A stretch of 64,000 nucleotides of DNA, taken from Vibrio sp. 14G-20. Lineage in GTDB: Bacteria > Pseudomonadota > Gammaproteobacteria > Enterobacterales > Vibrionaceae. Positions 36,687-46,387 of the stretch are shown in pieces. A model generated the notes under the pieces. That model was given only the letters and a program-made list of their open reading frames with translations, ran no database searches and had not been told where the DNA came from. Both the position numbers and the translations under genes were made by a program. The DNA is taken from the NCBI RefSeq assembly GCF_026241515.1, contig NZ_JAPHPW010000003.1, positions 219,450 to 283,449 of the forward strand. Reading direction: 5' to 3'. How positions within the stretch are numbered: the first letter of the stretch is position 1; each line of letters starts with the position of its first letter.

Positions 36687-38180
36687 CTAGGCGGTTTTAG
36701 TCACGCCCTTTGCTTCTTTCTCTTCTTGTTCATTAGCTAGGTCGATATCGCCTTTGCCTTTCGAAATTTTGATAACGTAAGCCGCAACACCGAATGCACT
36801 CACCACACCGATGATGGTTGAAAGCTGCATTGGTAGACCAAAACCTAGTTGGCTGTTGTTCAGGATGAATGTGATACATACAGACGTCATGAAGATAGCT
36901 GGAACCGTTGTTACCCAGTGCAGTTTGTTGTGACGAAGTAGGTAAGCTGAAGCTGTCCACAACATCATTACTGCCGTTGATTGGTTAGCAAAACCGAAGT
37001 AGCGCCAGATGATACCGAAATCTACTTGAGTCAGGATGCCACCAAGAACGAACAATGGTAGAGCCATTAGTAGGCGGTTACGCAGAGTTTTCTGTTCCAT
37101 GTTGAAGTATTCAGCAAGGATAAGACGGCTTGAACGGAACGCAGTGTCACCAGAAGTGATAGGTAGGATAACCACGCCAAGGAAAGCAAGGATACCGCCA
37201 AATACACCCAGTAGACCAAATGAAGCGCTGTATACCACGTTACCTGGGCCGCCGTTTGCAATCGCGTCAGACAAAGACTCAACTGAACCGAAGAATGATA
37301 GAGCAAGTGCACACCAGATTAGAGCGATGATGCCTTCACCAATCATTGCTCCGTAGAATACGAAGCGACCGTTCTTCTCGTTTTCCATACAACGCGCCAT
37401 CAAAGGAGACTGAGTTGCGTGGAAGCCAGAAATCGCACCACAAGCGATAGTGATGAATAGAGCTGGCCAAAGTGGTAGGTCATTCGGGTTCATGTTGGTG
37501 AACATGTCTTTGATCTCGAAGCCACCCATAATTTGGTGCTCGTCAGATAGACCAATCGCAGTGATTAGGCCAACAGACATAAAGATAAGCAGTGCACCGA
37601 ACAGTGGGTAGAAGCGCCCAATGATTTTATCGACAGGGACAATCGTTGCGATGATGTAGTAAGCAAAGATGATAACAACCATAGTGCTTGTAGACATTGC
37701 AAAATCAGTTTGGTCGTTTACTAGGTTGGTGATCATGCCTGCTGGAGCAGAAACGAATACCACACCAACAAGAAGCAGTAGAACAATGGCAAAGATGTTC
37801 ATAAAGTGTTTTGCGCCATTGCCTAGGTAACGTCCAGTGATGGTTGGAACCGAAGCACCGCCATTACGGATAGATAACATACCTGAGAAGTAGTCGTGTA
37901 CTGCACCTGCGAAGATACAACCTAGTACAATCCAAAGCATTGCTGATGGGCCGTAAAGGGCGCCCATGATAGGGCCGAAGATTGGACCGACACCTGCAAT
38001 GTTAAGCAGCTGAACTAGGTAAACCTTTGGGGTCGACATTGGAACGTAGTCCACGCCGTCTTGCTTGGTATGAGCTGGTGTTTGACGCTTTTCATTGATA
38101 CCGAAGATCTTCTCGATAAAGGCACCGTAAATAAAGTAGCCACCAATGAGTGCTGCAACACAGGTAAGAAACCACATCAT
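36687..38180 (-). CDS. CstA-family transporter, probable pyruvate carrier (BtsT-like)
   Basis: A 497-residue inner-membrane protein with about thirteen hydrophobic segments. The opening YFIYGAFIEKIFGI and the block GVDYVPMSTPKVYLVQLLNIAG followed by GPIFGPIMGA are hallmarks of CstA proteins. E. coli CstA and BtsT have about 700 residues, so this is the shorter form. CstA/BtsT take up pyruvate and perhaps peptides. AGGGA precedes the ATG. The BtsSR pair downstream and BtsR-like sites upstream support a pyruvate-controlled role; the substrate itself is inferred. Confidence 0.85.
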   Translation of the reverse strand: MMWFLTCVAALIGGYFIYGAFIEKIFGINEKRQTPAHTKQDGVDYVPMSTPKVYLVQLLNIAGVGPIFGPIMGALYGPSAMLWIVLGCIFAGAVHDYFSGMLSIRNGGASVPTITGRYLGNGAKHFMNIFAIVLLLLVGVVFVSAPAGMITNLVNDQTDFAMSTSTMVVIIFAYYIIATIVPVDKIIGRFYPLFGALLIFMSVGLITAIGLSDEHQIMGGFEIKDMFTNMNPNDLPLWPALFITIACGAISGFHATQSPLMARCMENEKNGRFVFYGAMIGEGIIALIWCALALSFFGSVESLSDAIANGGPGNVVYSASFGLLGVFGGILAFLGVVILPITSGDTAFRSSRLILAEYFNMEQKTLRNRLLMALPLFVLGGILTQVDFGIIWRYFGFANQSTAVMMLWTASAYLLRHNKLHWVTTVPAIFMTSVCITFILNNSQLGFGLPMQLSTIIGVVSAFGVAAYVIKISKGKGDIDLANEQEEKEAKGVTKTA

Positions 38181-38260
38181 AATTTGTTATCCCTGAATGT
38201 ATTAATTAAGTCAGGGTGTATATTAAAGAAGAGTATGAGAAGAAACTTCCGCTATGAGAG

Positions 38261-38453
38261 TGAGTGGTCGAATAGTCAATTAAGTGGTGTTATAACTGAT
38301 TGAGTGGTTTGCTACGTTTGTAGAGCGGTTGGTTATTCGTGTTGAGAAGTACCTTACTTCTGACAAGTGGTGACTTATCAGCTTTAAGCGGTCACCGATA
38401 GATATCAGTGGCAGATAGCAGACATCAGTGGACATCAGCCAGTGTTCAGCGGA
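38261..38453 (-). promoter_or_regulatory. Phased array of about ten BtsR-like half-sites
   Basis: Octamers start at 38261, 38281, 38301, 38322, 38343, 38364, 38385, 38405, 38425 and 38446, all with 12- or 13-base spacers. Read on the minus strand, those at 38261 (ACCACTCA), 38281 (ACCACTTA), 38301 (ACCACTCA) and 38385 (ACCGCTTA) match the E. coli BtsR (YehT) motif ACC[GA]CT[CT]A exactly. Those at 38322 and 38364 have one mismatch and the rest two. The array starts about 80 bases upstream of the CstA-family start codon. Confidence 0.75.
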
Positions 38454-38512
38454 GAATTACCACAAAGGCAGCGCTTCGTAAGGAAGTGGCTAGGTAAATA
38501 TAAAGGATTGAA

Positions 38513-38863
38513 ATGAAAAAGATAATAGCACTATTCGCCGTGGCATTTAGCCTTGCAGGATGCAGCGCCAATGTTCAAGATTTAGCAGCTGAAGGCAATT
38601 GGCAAGAGATTGGCTATCGTGATGGTATCAAAGGCCACACTCAGCGTTCGTATTCAGAGATGACTGAGCTTGGCGCTGTCGATCAAGCGAGTTACACAGA
38701 AGGTTATCACCTAGGTGTGACTGAATATTGTAATCCGAACCATGCTTATCAGATTGGTTTATCTGGTCAGGTGTATGAAGGCGTGTGTTCTGGTACGGAA
38801 GACGCTCAACGTTTCCGCATGGAATGGCAACGCGGCTGGGACGAGTTCTCAAACGACTATTAA
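38513..38863 (+). CDS. DUF2799 domain lipoprotein
   Basis: A 116-residue predicted lipoprotein. The signal peptide ends in the lipobox SLAGC (cysteine at about residue 17). The mature part has the DUF2799 pattern NWQEIGYRDGIKG, then YTEGYHLGVTEYCNPNHAYQIGLSG and a WQRGWDEF end. Function is unknown for the family. AAAGGATTG precedes the ATG. It is divergent from the CstA-family gene, so the BtsR-like array could also affect its expression. Confidence 0.88.
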   Translation: MKKIIALFAVAFSLAGCSANVQDLAAEGNWQEIGYRDGIKGHTQRSYSEMTELGAVDQASYTEGYHLGVTEYCNPNHAYQIGLSGQVYEGVCSGTEDAQRFRMEWQRGWDEFSNDY

Positions 38864-38892
38864 GCCCAAGCTAGCGATGAAAAATTAAAACT

Positions 38893-38928
38893 AAAAAAGA
38901 CCAGTACCGCGTGTGTACTGGTCTTTTT
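38893..38928. terminator. Bidirectional terminator between the lipoprotein gene and murQ
   Basis: AAAAAAGACCAGTAC and GTACTGGTCTTTTT form a strong stem with A and T runs on either side. Confidence 0.9.
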
Positions 38929-38965
38929 GTATGCAGCGAGAGTAACGCTCACAACAGAATCTAGA

Positions 38966-39907
<942 letters not shown>

Positions 39908-39931
39908 CTAAAATGATGGTTCTAAAATGGT

Positions 39932-41047
39932 TTAGTCAGCACGATAGAGAACGCCTAGAGAGGCCGCTCTGCTTGCGCCAGTCACTTCTGGCAAATTGCT
40001 TGGCAGTTGATGAACATGACGTTGAGCAAGCCACGCAAAAGCCATCGCTTCCATGTAATCGGCATCAACGCCTTTACTGGTCGTTGAGTCAACATCCCAA
40101 CTTGGAAGCAGTTCGGACAATCTCTTCATCAACAATGGGTTTCTTGTACCACCGCCACACACATACAGTGCAGGTTGGTTACCCAAGCGATAAGCTTTCA
40201 CTTCATTGGCTATCGTCAATGCGGTGTATTCACAAAGCGTGCACTGAACATCTTCTGCCGTAAGATCTTTAAATTCTGTAAGCTGTTGCTCTAGCCAGGG
40301 TAGGTTGAACAGCTCTCTGCCGGTACTTTTCGGTGGCATTTGAGATAGATAAGATTCATTTAACAGCTGTTCGAGCAAGGCTTGATTGAGTTGACCTTTA
40401 AGTGCGAATTGCGCATCACGGTCAAACTTCTCGCCCGTGTGTTTATCAACCCAAGCGTCCATCAACATATTGCCTGGGCCTGTATCATAACCAAGTGTTG
40501 GCTGATTCGGGCGCAGCACTGAAATATTCGAGATACCACCAATATTCAACACCACAACCGAGCTGTCTTGCGGGTGGAAAATTGTATGGTGGAAGGCGGG
40601 GACTAACGGTGCACCTTGTCCGCCAAGCGCCATGTCTTTGCGTCTGAAATCGGCGACGGTTTGTATATCTGTTTTCGCGGCAATGATATTGGCGTCACCC
40701 AACTGCATGGTAAATGGCGAATCACCGGTTGGCTGGTGGAATACCGTTTGGCCATGATTCCCAATAGCCGTAACTGAAGATGCTGGGGTGCCTGACTTTT
40801 CGAGAAGTTGCAGAACCGCATCAGCAAATAGATGACCAAGCTGGTGGTCGAGTTCACCAATAGCAATCAAATCCGTTTTTTGACCAATACACACCTCAAG
40901 CAGGCGTGCCTTAAGGTTATCAGGCATAGGGAACTCATCATGAGCGAGTAATGTGATACCAGTGTCTTCTATCGAAACTAAGGCCGTATCAACGCCGTCC
41001 ATACTCGTTCCCGACATCACACCGATATACAGTTCTTTATGATCCAT
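39932..41047 (-). CDS. anmK: Anhydro-N-acetylmuramic acid kinase AnmK
   Basis: Phosphorylates and opens 1,6-anhydro-MurNAc to MurNAc-6-phosphate, the substrate of MurQ. The ASKHA-type phosphate loop GVMSGTSMDGVDTALV lies at the N-terminus; IGNHGQTVFHQP and GGISNISVL follow. ATG 41047 (MDHKELYIG, 371 residues) has AAGAG seven bases upstream; the frame extends to an ATG at 41068 that would add seven residues. It is divergent from nagZ, which releases the anhydro-muropeptides that feed this route. Confidence 0.94.
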   Translation of the reverse strand: MDHKELYIGVMSGTSMDGVDTALVSIEDTGITLLAHDEFPMPDNLKARLLEVCIGQKTDLIAIGELDHQLGHLFADAVLQLLEKSGTPASSVTAIGNHGQTVFHQPTGDSPFTMQLGDANIIAAKTDIQTVADFRRKDMALGGQGAPLVPAFHHTIFHPQDSSVVVLNIGGISNISVLRPNQPTLGYDTGPGNMLMDAWVDKHTGEKFDRDAQFALKGQLNQALLEQLLNESYLSQMPPKSTGRELFNLPWLEQQLTEFKDLTAEDVQCTLCEYTALTIANEVKAYRLGNQPALYVCGGGTRNPLLMKRLSELLPSWDVDSTTSKGVDADYMEAMAFAWLAQRHVHQLPSNLPEVTGASRAASLGVLYRAD

Positions 41048-41168
41048 TCCTAAGCTCTTGCCCTGCATTCTTAAAGTCTTCCACAGATTGTTTTAAAAAC
41101 ATTGTAAAGCAAATTTAAAGAGAATAATCTCGGGAAGTTTATGAAATTAGGTTTAATAAGGAATAAAT

Positions 41169-42158
41169 ATGGGACCGTTGTGGGTTGATGTTGCAGGCTA
41201 CGAGCTGACAGCTGAAGACAGAGAAATTTTAGAGCACCCAACTGTTGGTGGTCTCATCTTATTTGCTCGAAACTACCACGATAGCAAACAGCTATCGGCG
41301 TTAAACAAAGAGATCCGCAAGGTAGCGAAACGTCCTATTTTGATTGGTGTTGATCAAGAAGGTGGCCGAGTTCAGCGCTTCCGCGATGGCTTTTCAATTA
41401 TCCCAGCTGCTCAAGAATTCGCGACCAAGAATAATGGCGAACAGTTAGCAGAACAAGCGGGTTGGCTGATGGCGGCAGAATTGATTGCCCATGATATCGA
41501 TCTGAGCTTTGCGCCAGTATTAGATAAAGGCCACGACTGTAAAGCGATTGGTAGCCGAGCGTTTGGTGAAGATGTTGATACCATTGTTCGTCATAGCAGC
41601 GCGTTCATCAAAGGCATGAAGTCGGTTGGCATGGCGACAACAGGAAAGCACTTCCCTGGACACGGTGGCGTGATTGCTGACTCTCACTTAGAGACGCCAT
41701 ATGACCCTAGAGATGATATCTTTGAAACCGACATGGCAATCTTCAAGGCGCAAATTGAAGCTGGAATATTGGATGCCATGATGCCAGCTCACGTGGTTTT
41801 CTCTCACTATGATGATCAACCTGCGAGCGGTTCACAGTATTGGCTACAAAAAGTATTGAAGCAGCAGCTTGGATTCAAAGGCTTGGTGTTCTCCGACGAT
41901 TTAACCATGGAAGGTGCTGCTATTATGGGCGGACCAGCCGACAGAGCAAAAGCGGCCTTGAATGCGGGTTGTGACATGATATTGATGTGTAATAAACGAG
42001 ATGCACAAATTGAAGCTCTTGATCACTTAGCGATTCAAGAGGTGCCTTTAGCCAGCTCATTGCTTAAAAAACACAGTTTTGATTTGTCGACGCTTCACTC
42101 GGATGCTAGGTGGAAAGCGACCTCAGAGACGATTAAACGAATGCTAGGCAGTGAGTGA
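41169..42158 (+). CDS. nagZ: Beta-N-acetylhexosaminidase NagZ
   Basis: A cytosolic family 3 glycoside hydrolase that removes GlcNAc from anhydro-muropeptides in peptidoglycan recycling. The conserved KHFPGHG loop near residue 162 holds the catalytic His region, [11 protein letters not shown] near residue 246 the nucleophile Asp, and [11 protein letters not shown] near residue 60 the substrate site. Length 329 is usual. TAAGGA precedes the ATG. NagZ products also act as signals for AmpR-type beta-lactamase induction in some bacteria; no such gene is seen here. Confidence 0.95.
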   Translation: MGPLWVDVAGYELTAEDREILEHPTVGGLILFARNYHDSKQLSALNKEIRKVAKRPILIGVDQEGGRVQRFRDGFSIIPAAQEFATKNNGEQLAEQAGWLMAAELIAHDIDLSFAPVLDKGHDCKAIGSRAFGEDVDTIVRHSSAFIKGMKSVGMATTGKHFPGHGGVIADSHLETPYDPRDDIFETDMAIFKAQIEAGILDAMMPAHVVFSHYDDQPASGSQYWLQKVLKQQLGFKGLVFSDDLTMEGAAIMGGPADRAKAALNAGCDMILMCNKRDAQIEALDHLAIQEVPLASSLLKKHSFDLSTLHSDARWKATSETIKRMLGSE

Positions 42159-42184
42159 TAAATAAACACATAATAATTTTAGAT

Positions 42185-42213
42185 AAGGCGATATGATAAA
42201 TATCGCCTTTTTT
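42185..42213 (+). terminator. nagZ terminator
   Basis: AAGGCGATAT-GATAA-ATATCGCCTTTTTT stem with a T run. Confidence 0.92.
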
Positions 42214-42270
42214 GTATGTGTGATCCGTGGTTTAAACCTATTTATCTCTCAGAGTGAGTTAAAGTTAGTG

Positions 42271-42288
42271 TGTAAATTTTAATTTACA
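42271..42288 (+). promoter_or_regulatory. TyrR box, strong, upstream of aroF
   Basis: TGTAAA-TTTTAA-TTTACA matches the TyrR consensus TGTAAA-N6-TTTACA at every position. It is about 135 bases upstream of the aroF start. Confidence 0.85.
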
Positions 42289-42377
42289 CGAAATGTTTTT
42301 TATTGTTTACACTTGCAATCGTTTTTTTAGCTGTTATTGTGTTTTTAAAGATTGTTAGCCCAAATGGAAATGTTGGG

Positions 42378-42395
42378 TGTAAAGTTAAATATACA
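42378..42395 (+). promoter_or_regulatory. TyrR box, weaker, next to the aroF start
   Basis: TGTAAA-GTTAAA-TATACA differs from the consensus by one base. It ends nine bases before the aroF ATG, so TyrR bound here with the strong upstream box could repress transcription, as in E. coli aroF-tyrA. Confidence 0.7.
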
Positions 42396-42404
42396 GGTTG
42401 AGTT

Positions 42405-43478
42405 ATGCAGAAAAGTGAATTAAGCAATGTCAATATCATCGACGAACAGGTACTGATTACTCCTGAGGAGTTAAAAGCAAAACTGCCTTTGAGTGATAAT
42501 GCTCGTCGTTTCATTCAAGAGTCTCGTCAAACTATCGCAAACATCATTCATAAGAAAGATCATCGCATGCTTGTTGTATGTGGCCCATGTTCTATCCATG
42601 ACATTGAAGCTGCGAAAGAGTACGCGAAACGCCTAAAAGCCTTATCTGAGCAACTTAGCGATCAACTGTATATTGTTATGCGTGTTTACTTTGAGAAGCC
42701 TCGAACCACTGTGGGTTGGAAAGGTTTGATCAATGACCCGCATCTAGACGGCACTTTCGATATTGAGCATGGTCTGCATGTTGGCCGTGAGCTACTTGTT
42801 GAACTCGCTGAGATGGAAATCCCACTAGCGACTGAAGCATTAGATCCAATCAGCCCTCAATACCTAGCAGATACATTCAGCTGGGCGGCAATCGGAGCTC
42901 GTACGACCGAATCGCAAACTCACCGTGAGATGGCAAGTGGTCTTTCAATGCCAATCGGTTTTAAAAACGGTACCGATGGCAACCTAGGCACTGCAATCAA
43001 TGCAATGCAGGCTGCTTCTTCTAGCCACCGTTTCATGGGTATCAGCCGCGAAGGTCAAGTTGCACTACTAACAACGCAAGGTAACCCAAATGGTCACGTG
43101 ATTTTACGTGGCGGCAAGCAGACGAACTACGATTCAGTATCGGTACACGAATGTGAGCAAGAGTTGGGTAAATCTGGCTTAGAGGCTGCGCTAATGGTCG
43201 ACTGTAGCCACGCTAACTCTCGTAAAGATTTCCGTCGCCAACCTTTAGTTGCAGAAGATGTGATTCACCAAATTCGTGAAGGCAACAAGTCGATTATCGG
43301 CCTTATGATTGAAAGCCATATTAACGAAGGAAACCAATCTTCGGATATACCTCTCAATGAGATGAAATACGGCGTTTCTATTACCGACGCGTGTATCAAT
43401 TGGGATTCAACTGAGGCACTATTGAAACATGCACATACGGAATTAGTCCCGTTCTTAGAGAACCGCTTGAAAGGTTAG
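42405..43478 (+). CDS. aroF: DAHP synthase, AroF-type (tyrosine-sensitive by context)
   Basis: Condenses phosphoenolpyruvate and erythrose 4-phosphate, the first step of the shikimate pathway. Class I motifs are CGPCSIHD near residue 62, YFEKPRTTVGWKG near residue 93, GFKNGTDG near residue 185 and DCSHANS near residue 266. The length is 357 residues. Tyrosine sensitivity is inferred from the tyrA neighbour and TyrR boxes, as in E. coli aroF-tyrA, not from feedback residues. A small hairpin at 43497-43519 separates it from tyrA. Confidence 0.92.
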   Translation: MQKSELSNVNIIDEQVLITPEELKAKLPLSDNARRFIQESRQTIANIIHKKDHRMLVVCGPCSIHDIEAAKEYAKRLKALSEQLSDQLYIVMRVYFEKPRTTVGWKGLINDPHLDGTFDIEHGLHVGRELLVELAEMEIPLATEALDPISPQYLADTFSWAAIGARTTESQTHREMASGLSMPIGFKNGTDGNLGTAINAMQAASSSHRFMGISREGQVALLTTQGNPNGHVILRGGKQTNYDSVSVHECEQELGKSGLEAALMVDCSHANSRKDFRRQPLVAEDVIHQIREGNKSIIGLMIESHINEGNQSSDIPLNEMKYGVSITDACINWDSTEALLKHAHTELVPFLENRLKG

Positions 43479-43552
43479 TCAGAGTTTTAGATTTAAGTGC
43501 CTCATCTAATGGGGCATTTTAAGATCTGTTGCTAACGAACCTGCGTGATTGT

Positions 43553-43583
43553 GGGCTTATAGATTGGCACGGGCTTATAGATT
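43553..43583 (+). repeat. 18-bp duplication before tyrA
   Basis: GGGCTTATAGATT occurs at 43553-43565 and again at 43571-43583, just upstream of the tyrA ribosome binding site (AAGGA at 43587). Confidence 0.8.
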
Positions 43584-43596
43584 AGTAAGGAATAAA

Positions 43597-44724
43597 ATGG
43601 CCGTTGAACTGAACGAATTACGCGACCAAATCGATGCTGTCGATAAACAAATGTTGGATTTACTGGCTCAACGCCTTGCTCTGGTAGAGAAAGTGGGCGA
43701 AGTAAAAAGTGAACATGGTTTACCTATTTATGTACCAGAGCGTGAAGCTGCGATGCTGGCATCTCGTCGTCAAGAAGCCGAGAAAATAGGGGTTCCGCCA
43801 CAGTTAATCGAAGATATTTTGCGTCGTACTATGCGTGAGTCTTATGCCAGTGAAAAAGATTCTGGTTTTAAGTGTCTTAACCCAGAGTTGCGTTCAGTGG
43901 TTATCGTTGGTGGTAATGGTCAACTTGGCGGTTTGTTTGGCCGTATGTTCAAGCTTTCTGGCTACGAAGTGAAAATTCTTGGCAGCCAAGATTGGGATAA
44001 AGCCGATGAGATCTTAGATAATGCAGGCCTTGTGGTTGTGACGGTTCCAATTCACCTAACTGAAGGTGTGATTGCGAAGCTGGGTAACCTACCAAGCGAT
44101 TGTATTCTTTGTGATTTGACGTCGATTAAATCAAAGCCTCTACAAGCCATGATGAACATGCACCAAGGCCCAGTGGTTGGATTGCACCCAATGTTTGGTC
44201 CTGATGTTCCAAGCCTTGCGAAACAAGTGATTGTTTACAGTGATGGACGTGGTTCTGAAAGCTACCAATGGTTGCTGAATCAATTTGGTATTTGGGGCGC
44301 GAGCCTGTGCCAAATGGATGCTGCTGAACACGACCATGGCATGACCTTGATTCAAGCACTTCGCCACTTCACCTCGTTTGCTTACGGCTTACACTTAAGT
44401 AAAGAGAACCCGAACATTGATCAGCTTCTGAAGCTAAGCTCGCCTATCTACCGACTTGAGATTGCGATGGTTGGTCGTCTGTTTGCTCAAGACCCGAACT
44501 TGTACGGTGATATCATTCTTTCTTCGGATGAGAATATTGAGATGATTCGACGCTTCCATAGCTGTTTCGGAGAAGCGTTAGAAATCCTAGATGGCAAAGA
44601 TAAGGCTAAATTTGTTGAGAGCTTCAACCAAGTGAGTGATTGGTTTGGTGACTACTCACAACAATTCTTGCAAGAGAGCCAAAGTCTTCTAAAACAAGCA
44701 CATGACTCGATTCATCGTGGTTAA
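43597..44724 (+). CDS. tyrA: Bifunctional chorismate mutase / prephenate dehydrogenase TyrA
   Basis: The T-protein of tyrosine synthesis. An N-terminal AroQ chorismate mutase domain ([19 protein letters not shown], residues 6-24 and on to about 90) is followed by an NAD-binding dehydrogenase domain with [13 protein letters not shown] near residue 107 and GLHPMFGPD near residue 193. ATG 43597 ([10 protein letters not shown], 375 residues) follows AAGGA; the frame opens upstream at 43549. It forms an operon with aroF. Confidence 0.95.
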   Translation: MAVELNELRDQIDAVDKQMLDLLAQRLALVEKVGEVKSEHGLPIYVPEREAAMLASRRQEAEKIGVPPQLIEDILRRTMRESYASEKDSGFKCLNPELRSVVIVGGNGQLGGLFGRMFKLSGYEVKILGSQDWDKADEILDNAGLVVVTVPIHLTEGVIAKLGNLPSDCILCDLTSIKSKPLQAMMNMHQGPVVGLHPMFGPDVPSLAKQVIVYSDGRGSESYQWLLNQFGIWGASLCQMDAAEHDHGMTLIQALRHFTSFAYGLHLSKENPNIDQLLKLSSPIYRLEIAMVGRLFAQDPNLYGDIILSSDENIEMIRRFHSCFGEALEILDGKDKAKFVESFNQVSDWFGDYSQQFLQESQSLLKQAHDSIHRG

Positions 44725-44741
44725 TACTGATTTGAAATCAT

Positions 44742-44772
44742 AAAAAAGAGCGACCATCTGGTCGCTCTTTTT
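44742..44772. terminator. Bidirectional terminator between tyrA and the M23 peptidase gene
   Basis: AAAAAAGAGCGACC-ATCT-GGTCGCTCTTTTT is a perfect stem with A and T runs. Confidence 0.92.
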
Positions 44773-44792
44773 GTTTGCGCTGAACGCTATGA

Positions 44793-44866
44793 AAGTATTT
44801 GGCCTACAGTAGGCTAAAAGCAATTAGATCATCATAGGCTAAACCAACAGGTCTTAGCTATTAACA
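44793..44866. repeat. Dispersed repeat, copy A
   Basis: AAGTATTTGGCCTACAGTAG begins a stretch that resembles 53987-54060, including a later CTTAGCTATTA word at the same distance. It lies directly after the stop codon of the M23 peptidase gene. Confidence 0.6.
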
Positions 44867-44867
44867 A

Positions 44868-45878
44868 CTAGTTAGTCGTGATAGGTTTCTTACTCTCTTC
44901 ACTCGATACGGTGTCGATGGTTGAGCTAATGTAAGGCACGTTAGTCAGGTTGATCTGCAAGCGAACCACATTATCAATCAGTTGAACCAGTGGGCCCCAC
45001 TTAACCTTTTTCTCTTTCTCGAACACGTAGTTGAAGTTTTCCGGTGTCCAATCCATCAAGTATTGAGGGTTCAGTGAACGACCAAGGAAGCGTACTTCAT
45101 AATGCAAGTGTGGGCCGGTTGAGTTACCTGAGTTACCACAGCTCGCAATCACATCACCTTTACTCACAAACTGACCGCTACGTACTTTAAACTTCTGTAG
45201 GTGCGCATAAGAACTCATGAAACCAAACGAGTGGCGCATAGTAATAAAGTTGCCGAAGCCTTTTTTACTTGGGCGTACTGTTTCAATGACTCCATCTGCG
45301 GGCGCGACAATATCTTCACCACGCTTACACGTTAAATCGATACCAGTATGTACATGGCGTTTCCCTGAAATAGGGTTAGTGCGGCTACCATAAGAAGAAG
45401 AGATACGTTGATAAGCCATCGGACTGTCGTTTGGGATCAAACGGAACATCGTGGCTCTTACTGCTGAATCGACTGCAGCCGCATCAATGCGATCTTCCAA
45501 AGAAATATCATCGGTAAGCAGTTCTTCATCAGCAAGGCCAAGTACTGATTCCACATCGAATACACGCTTACCAAGCAGCTGAATCGTGCCTTCTTTCTCT
45601 GTCAGTGTTTGCGATAGCGAATGGTTGGTTTCTACTTGCTCAGCATAAAGAAACTCAGTTTGTTCTTTTTCAACAATCAGCGTTTCGATCAACTGCTGTG
45701 CATCACCAGCTTGTGATGCCAGCTCTTGCTGACTTTCAAAGTGCATGTAGGTTGCTCCGCCGATCAAGGCTGGAACAGAGAAAAGAGCAGTGGTGCATAA
45801 GAGCACGGCTTTTCGGCCGAAGTAAAATGTTTGTTCCCCTTGGCTTGAGGGAATCGTAATGGCAATTTTTTTAGACAT
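44868..45878 (-). CDS. M23 family periplasmic metallopeptidase
   Basis: A 336-residue LytM-type endopeptidase likely to cut peptidoglycan cross-links. One membrane segment or signal anchor lies at about residues 23-43 and a coiled-coil stretch at about 50-110. The catalytic domain shows zinc ligands in HVHTGIDLTC and HLHYEVRF. The cognate substrate and partner are unknown; MepM-, NlpD- and EnvC-like roles are all possible. It lies 50 bases downstream of a PilZ gene, probably co-transcribed. Confidence 0.88.
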   Translation of the reverse strand: MSKKIAITIPSSQGEQTFYFGRKAVLLCTTALFSVPALIGGATYMHFESQQELASQAGDAQQLIETLIVEKEQTEFLYAEQVETNHSLSQTLTEKEGTIQLLGKRVFDVESVLGLADEELLTDDISLEDRIDAAAVDSAVRATMFRLIPNDSPMAYQRISSSYGSRTNPISGKRHVHTGIDLTCKRGEDIVAPADGVIETVRPSKKGFGNFITMRHSFGFMSSYAHLQKFKVRSGQFVSKGDVIASCGNSGNSTGPHLHYEVRFLGRSLNPQYLMDWTPENFNYVFEKEKKVKWGPLVQLIDNVVRLQINLTNVPYISSTIDTVSSEESKKPITTN

Positions 45879-45928
45879 GGTTCTGTATTAAGTAAATGTT
45901 TCTAATAGAAAAAAGGGTCATGGAGATA

Positions 45929-46297
45929 TTATTCGTTACCTAAATCGGTAAGGTGCTCAATCTCTCTAAAAAGCAGTTCATCGTCGCCAACGTTAAGTTC
46001 TATAAGACGCTTAAGGTGGCTGATACTATCAATATCTAAATGCTCTATGCGTAAACGCATTGAGGTATTGATGGTAGAGACTATCGTTGCTTCTAACTGA
46101 ATGTTGATATCGCTGTTTGCGAGCGTAAAGCTGACTTGAACAGGAATATCATGGCTGAGTTGCTGAAATCCATCGCACTGAATGAGTAAACCATGAAGAG
46201 ATAAGTCTTGTACCGAGCCGGACACATTTACTGGTCCTTGTGATAATTCAGTTGGTACTTGATAAACAACTCGTGAAAATTGACGTCTTTCAATCAT
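45929..46297 (-). CDS. PilZ domain protein (probable c-di-GMP receptor)
   Basis: A 122-residue single PilZ domain. The c-di-GMP binding residues are present: the RRxxxR motif in ERRQFSRVVYQ at residues 3-13 and the DxSxxG motif in VQDLSLHGLLI at about residues 30-40. There is no signal peptide. AGAGA precedes the ATG. It is upstream of the M23 peptidase gene on the same strand, suggesting that c-di-GMP may influence that gene's expression or product, but this is an inference from position. Confidence 0.88.
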   Translation of the reverse strand: MIERRQFSRVVYQVPTELSQGPVNVSGSVQDLSLHGLLIQCDGFQQLSHDIPVQVSFTLANSDINIQLEATIVSTINTSMRLRIEHLDIDSISHLKRLIELNVGDDELLFREIEHLTDLGNE

Positions 46298-46343
46298 AAT
46301 TTATCTCTCTATATCGATGCGTAACGTGTAAGCCAGATATATC

Positions 46344-46370
46344 AAAGGCCGCTATTATTGCGGCCTTTGT
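46344..46370 (-). terminator. Hairpin after ettA
   Basis: AAAGGCCGC / GCGGCCTTT stem between ettA and the PilZ gene; the T run on the minus strand is short, so termination may be incomplete. Confidence 0.6.
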
Positions 46371-46387
46371 TCAAAATGCAAGCGAAT

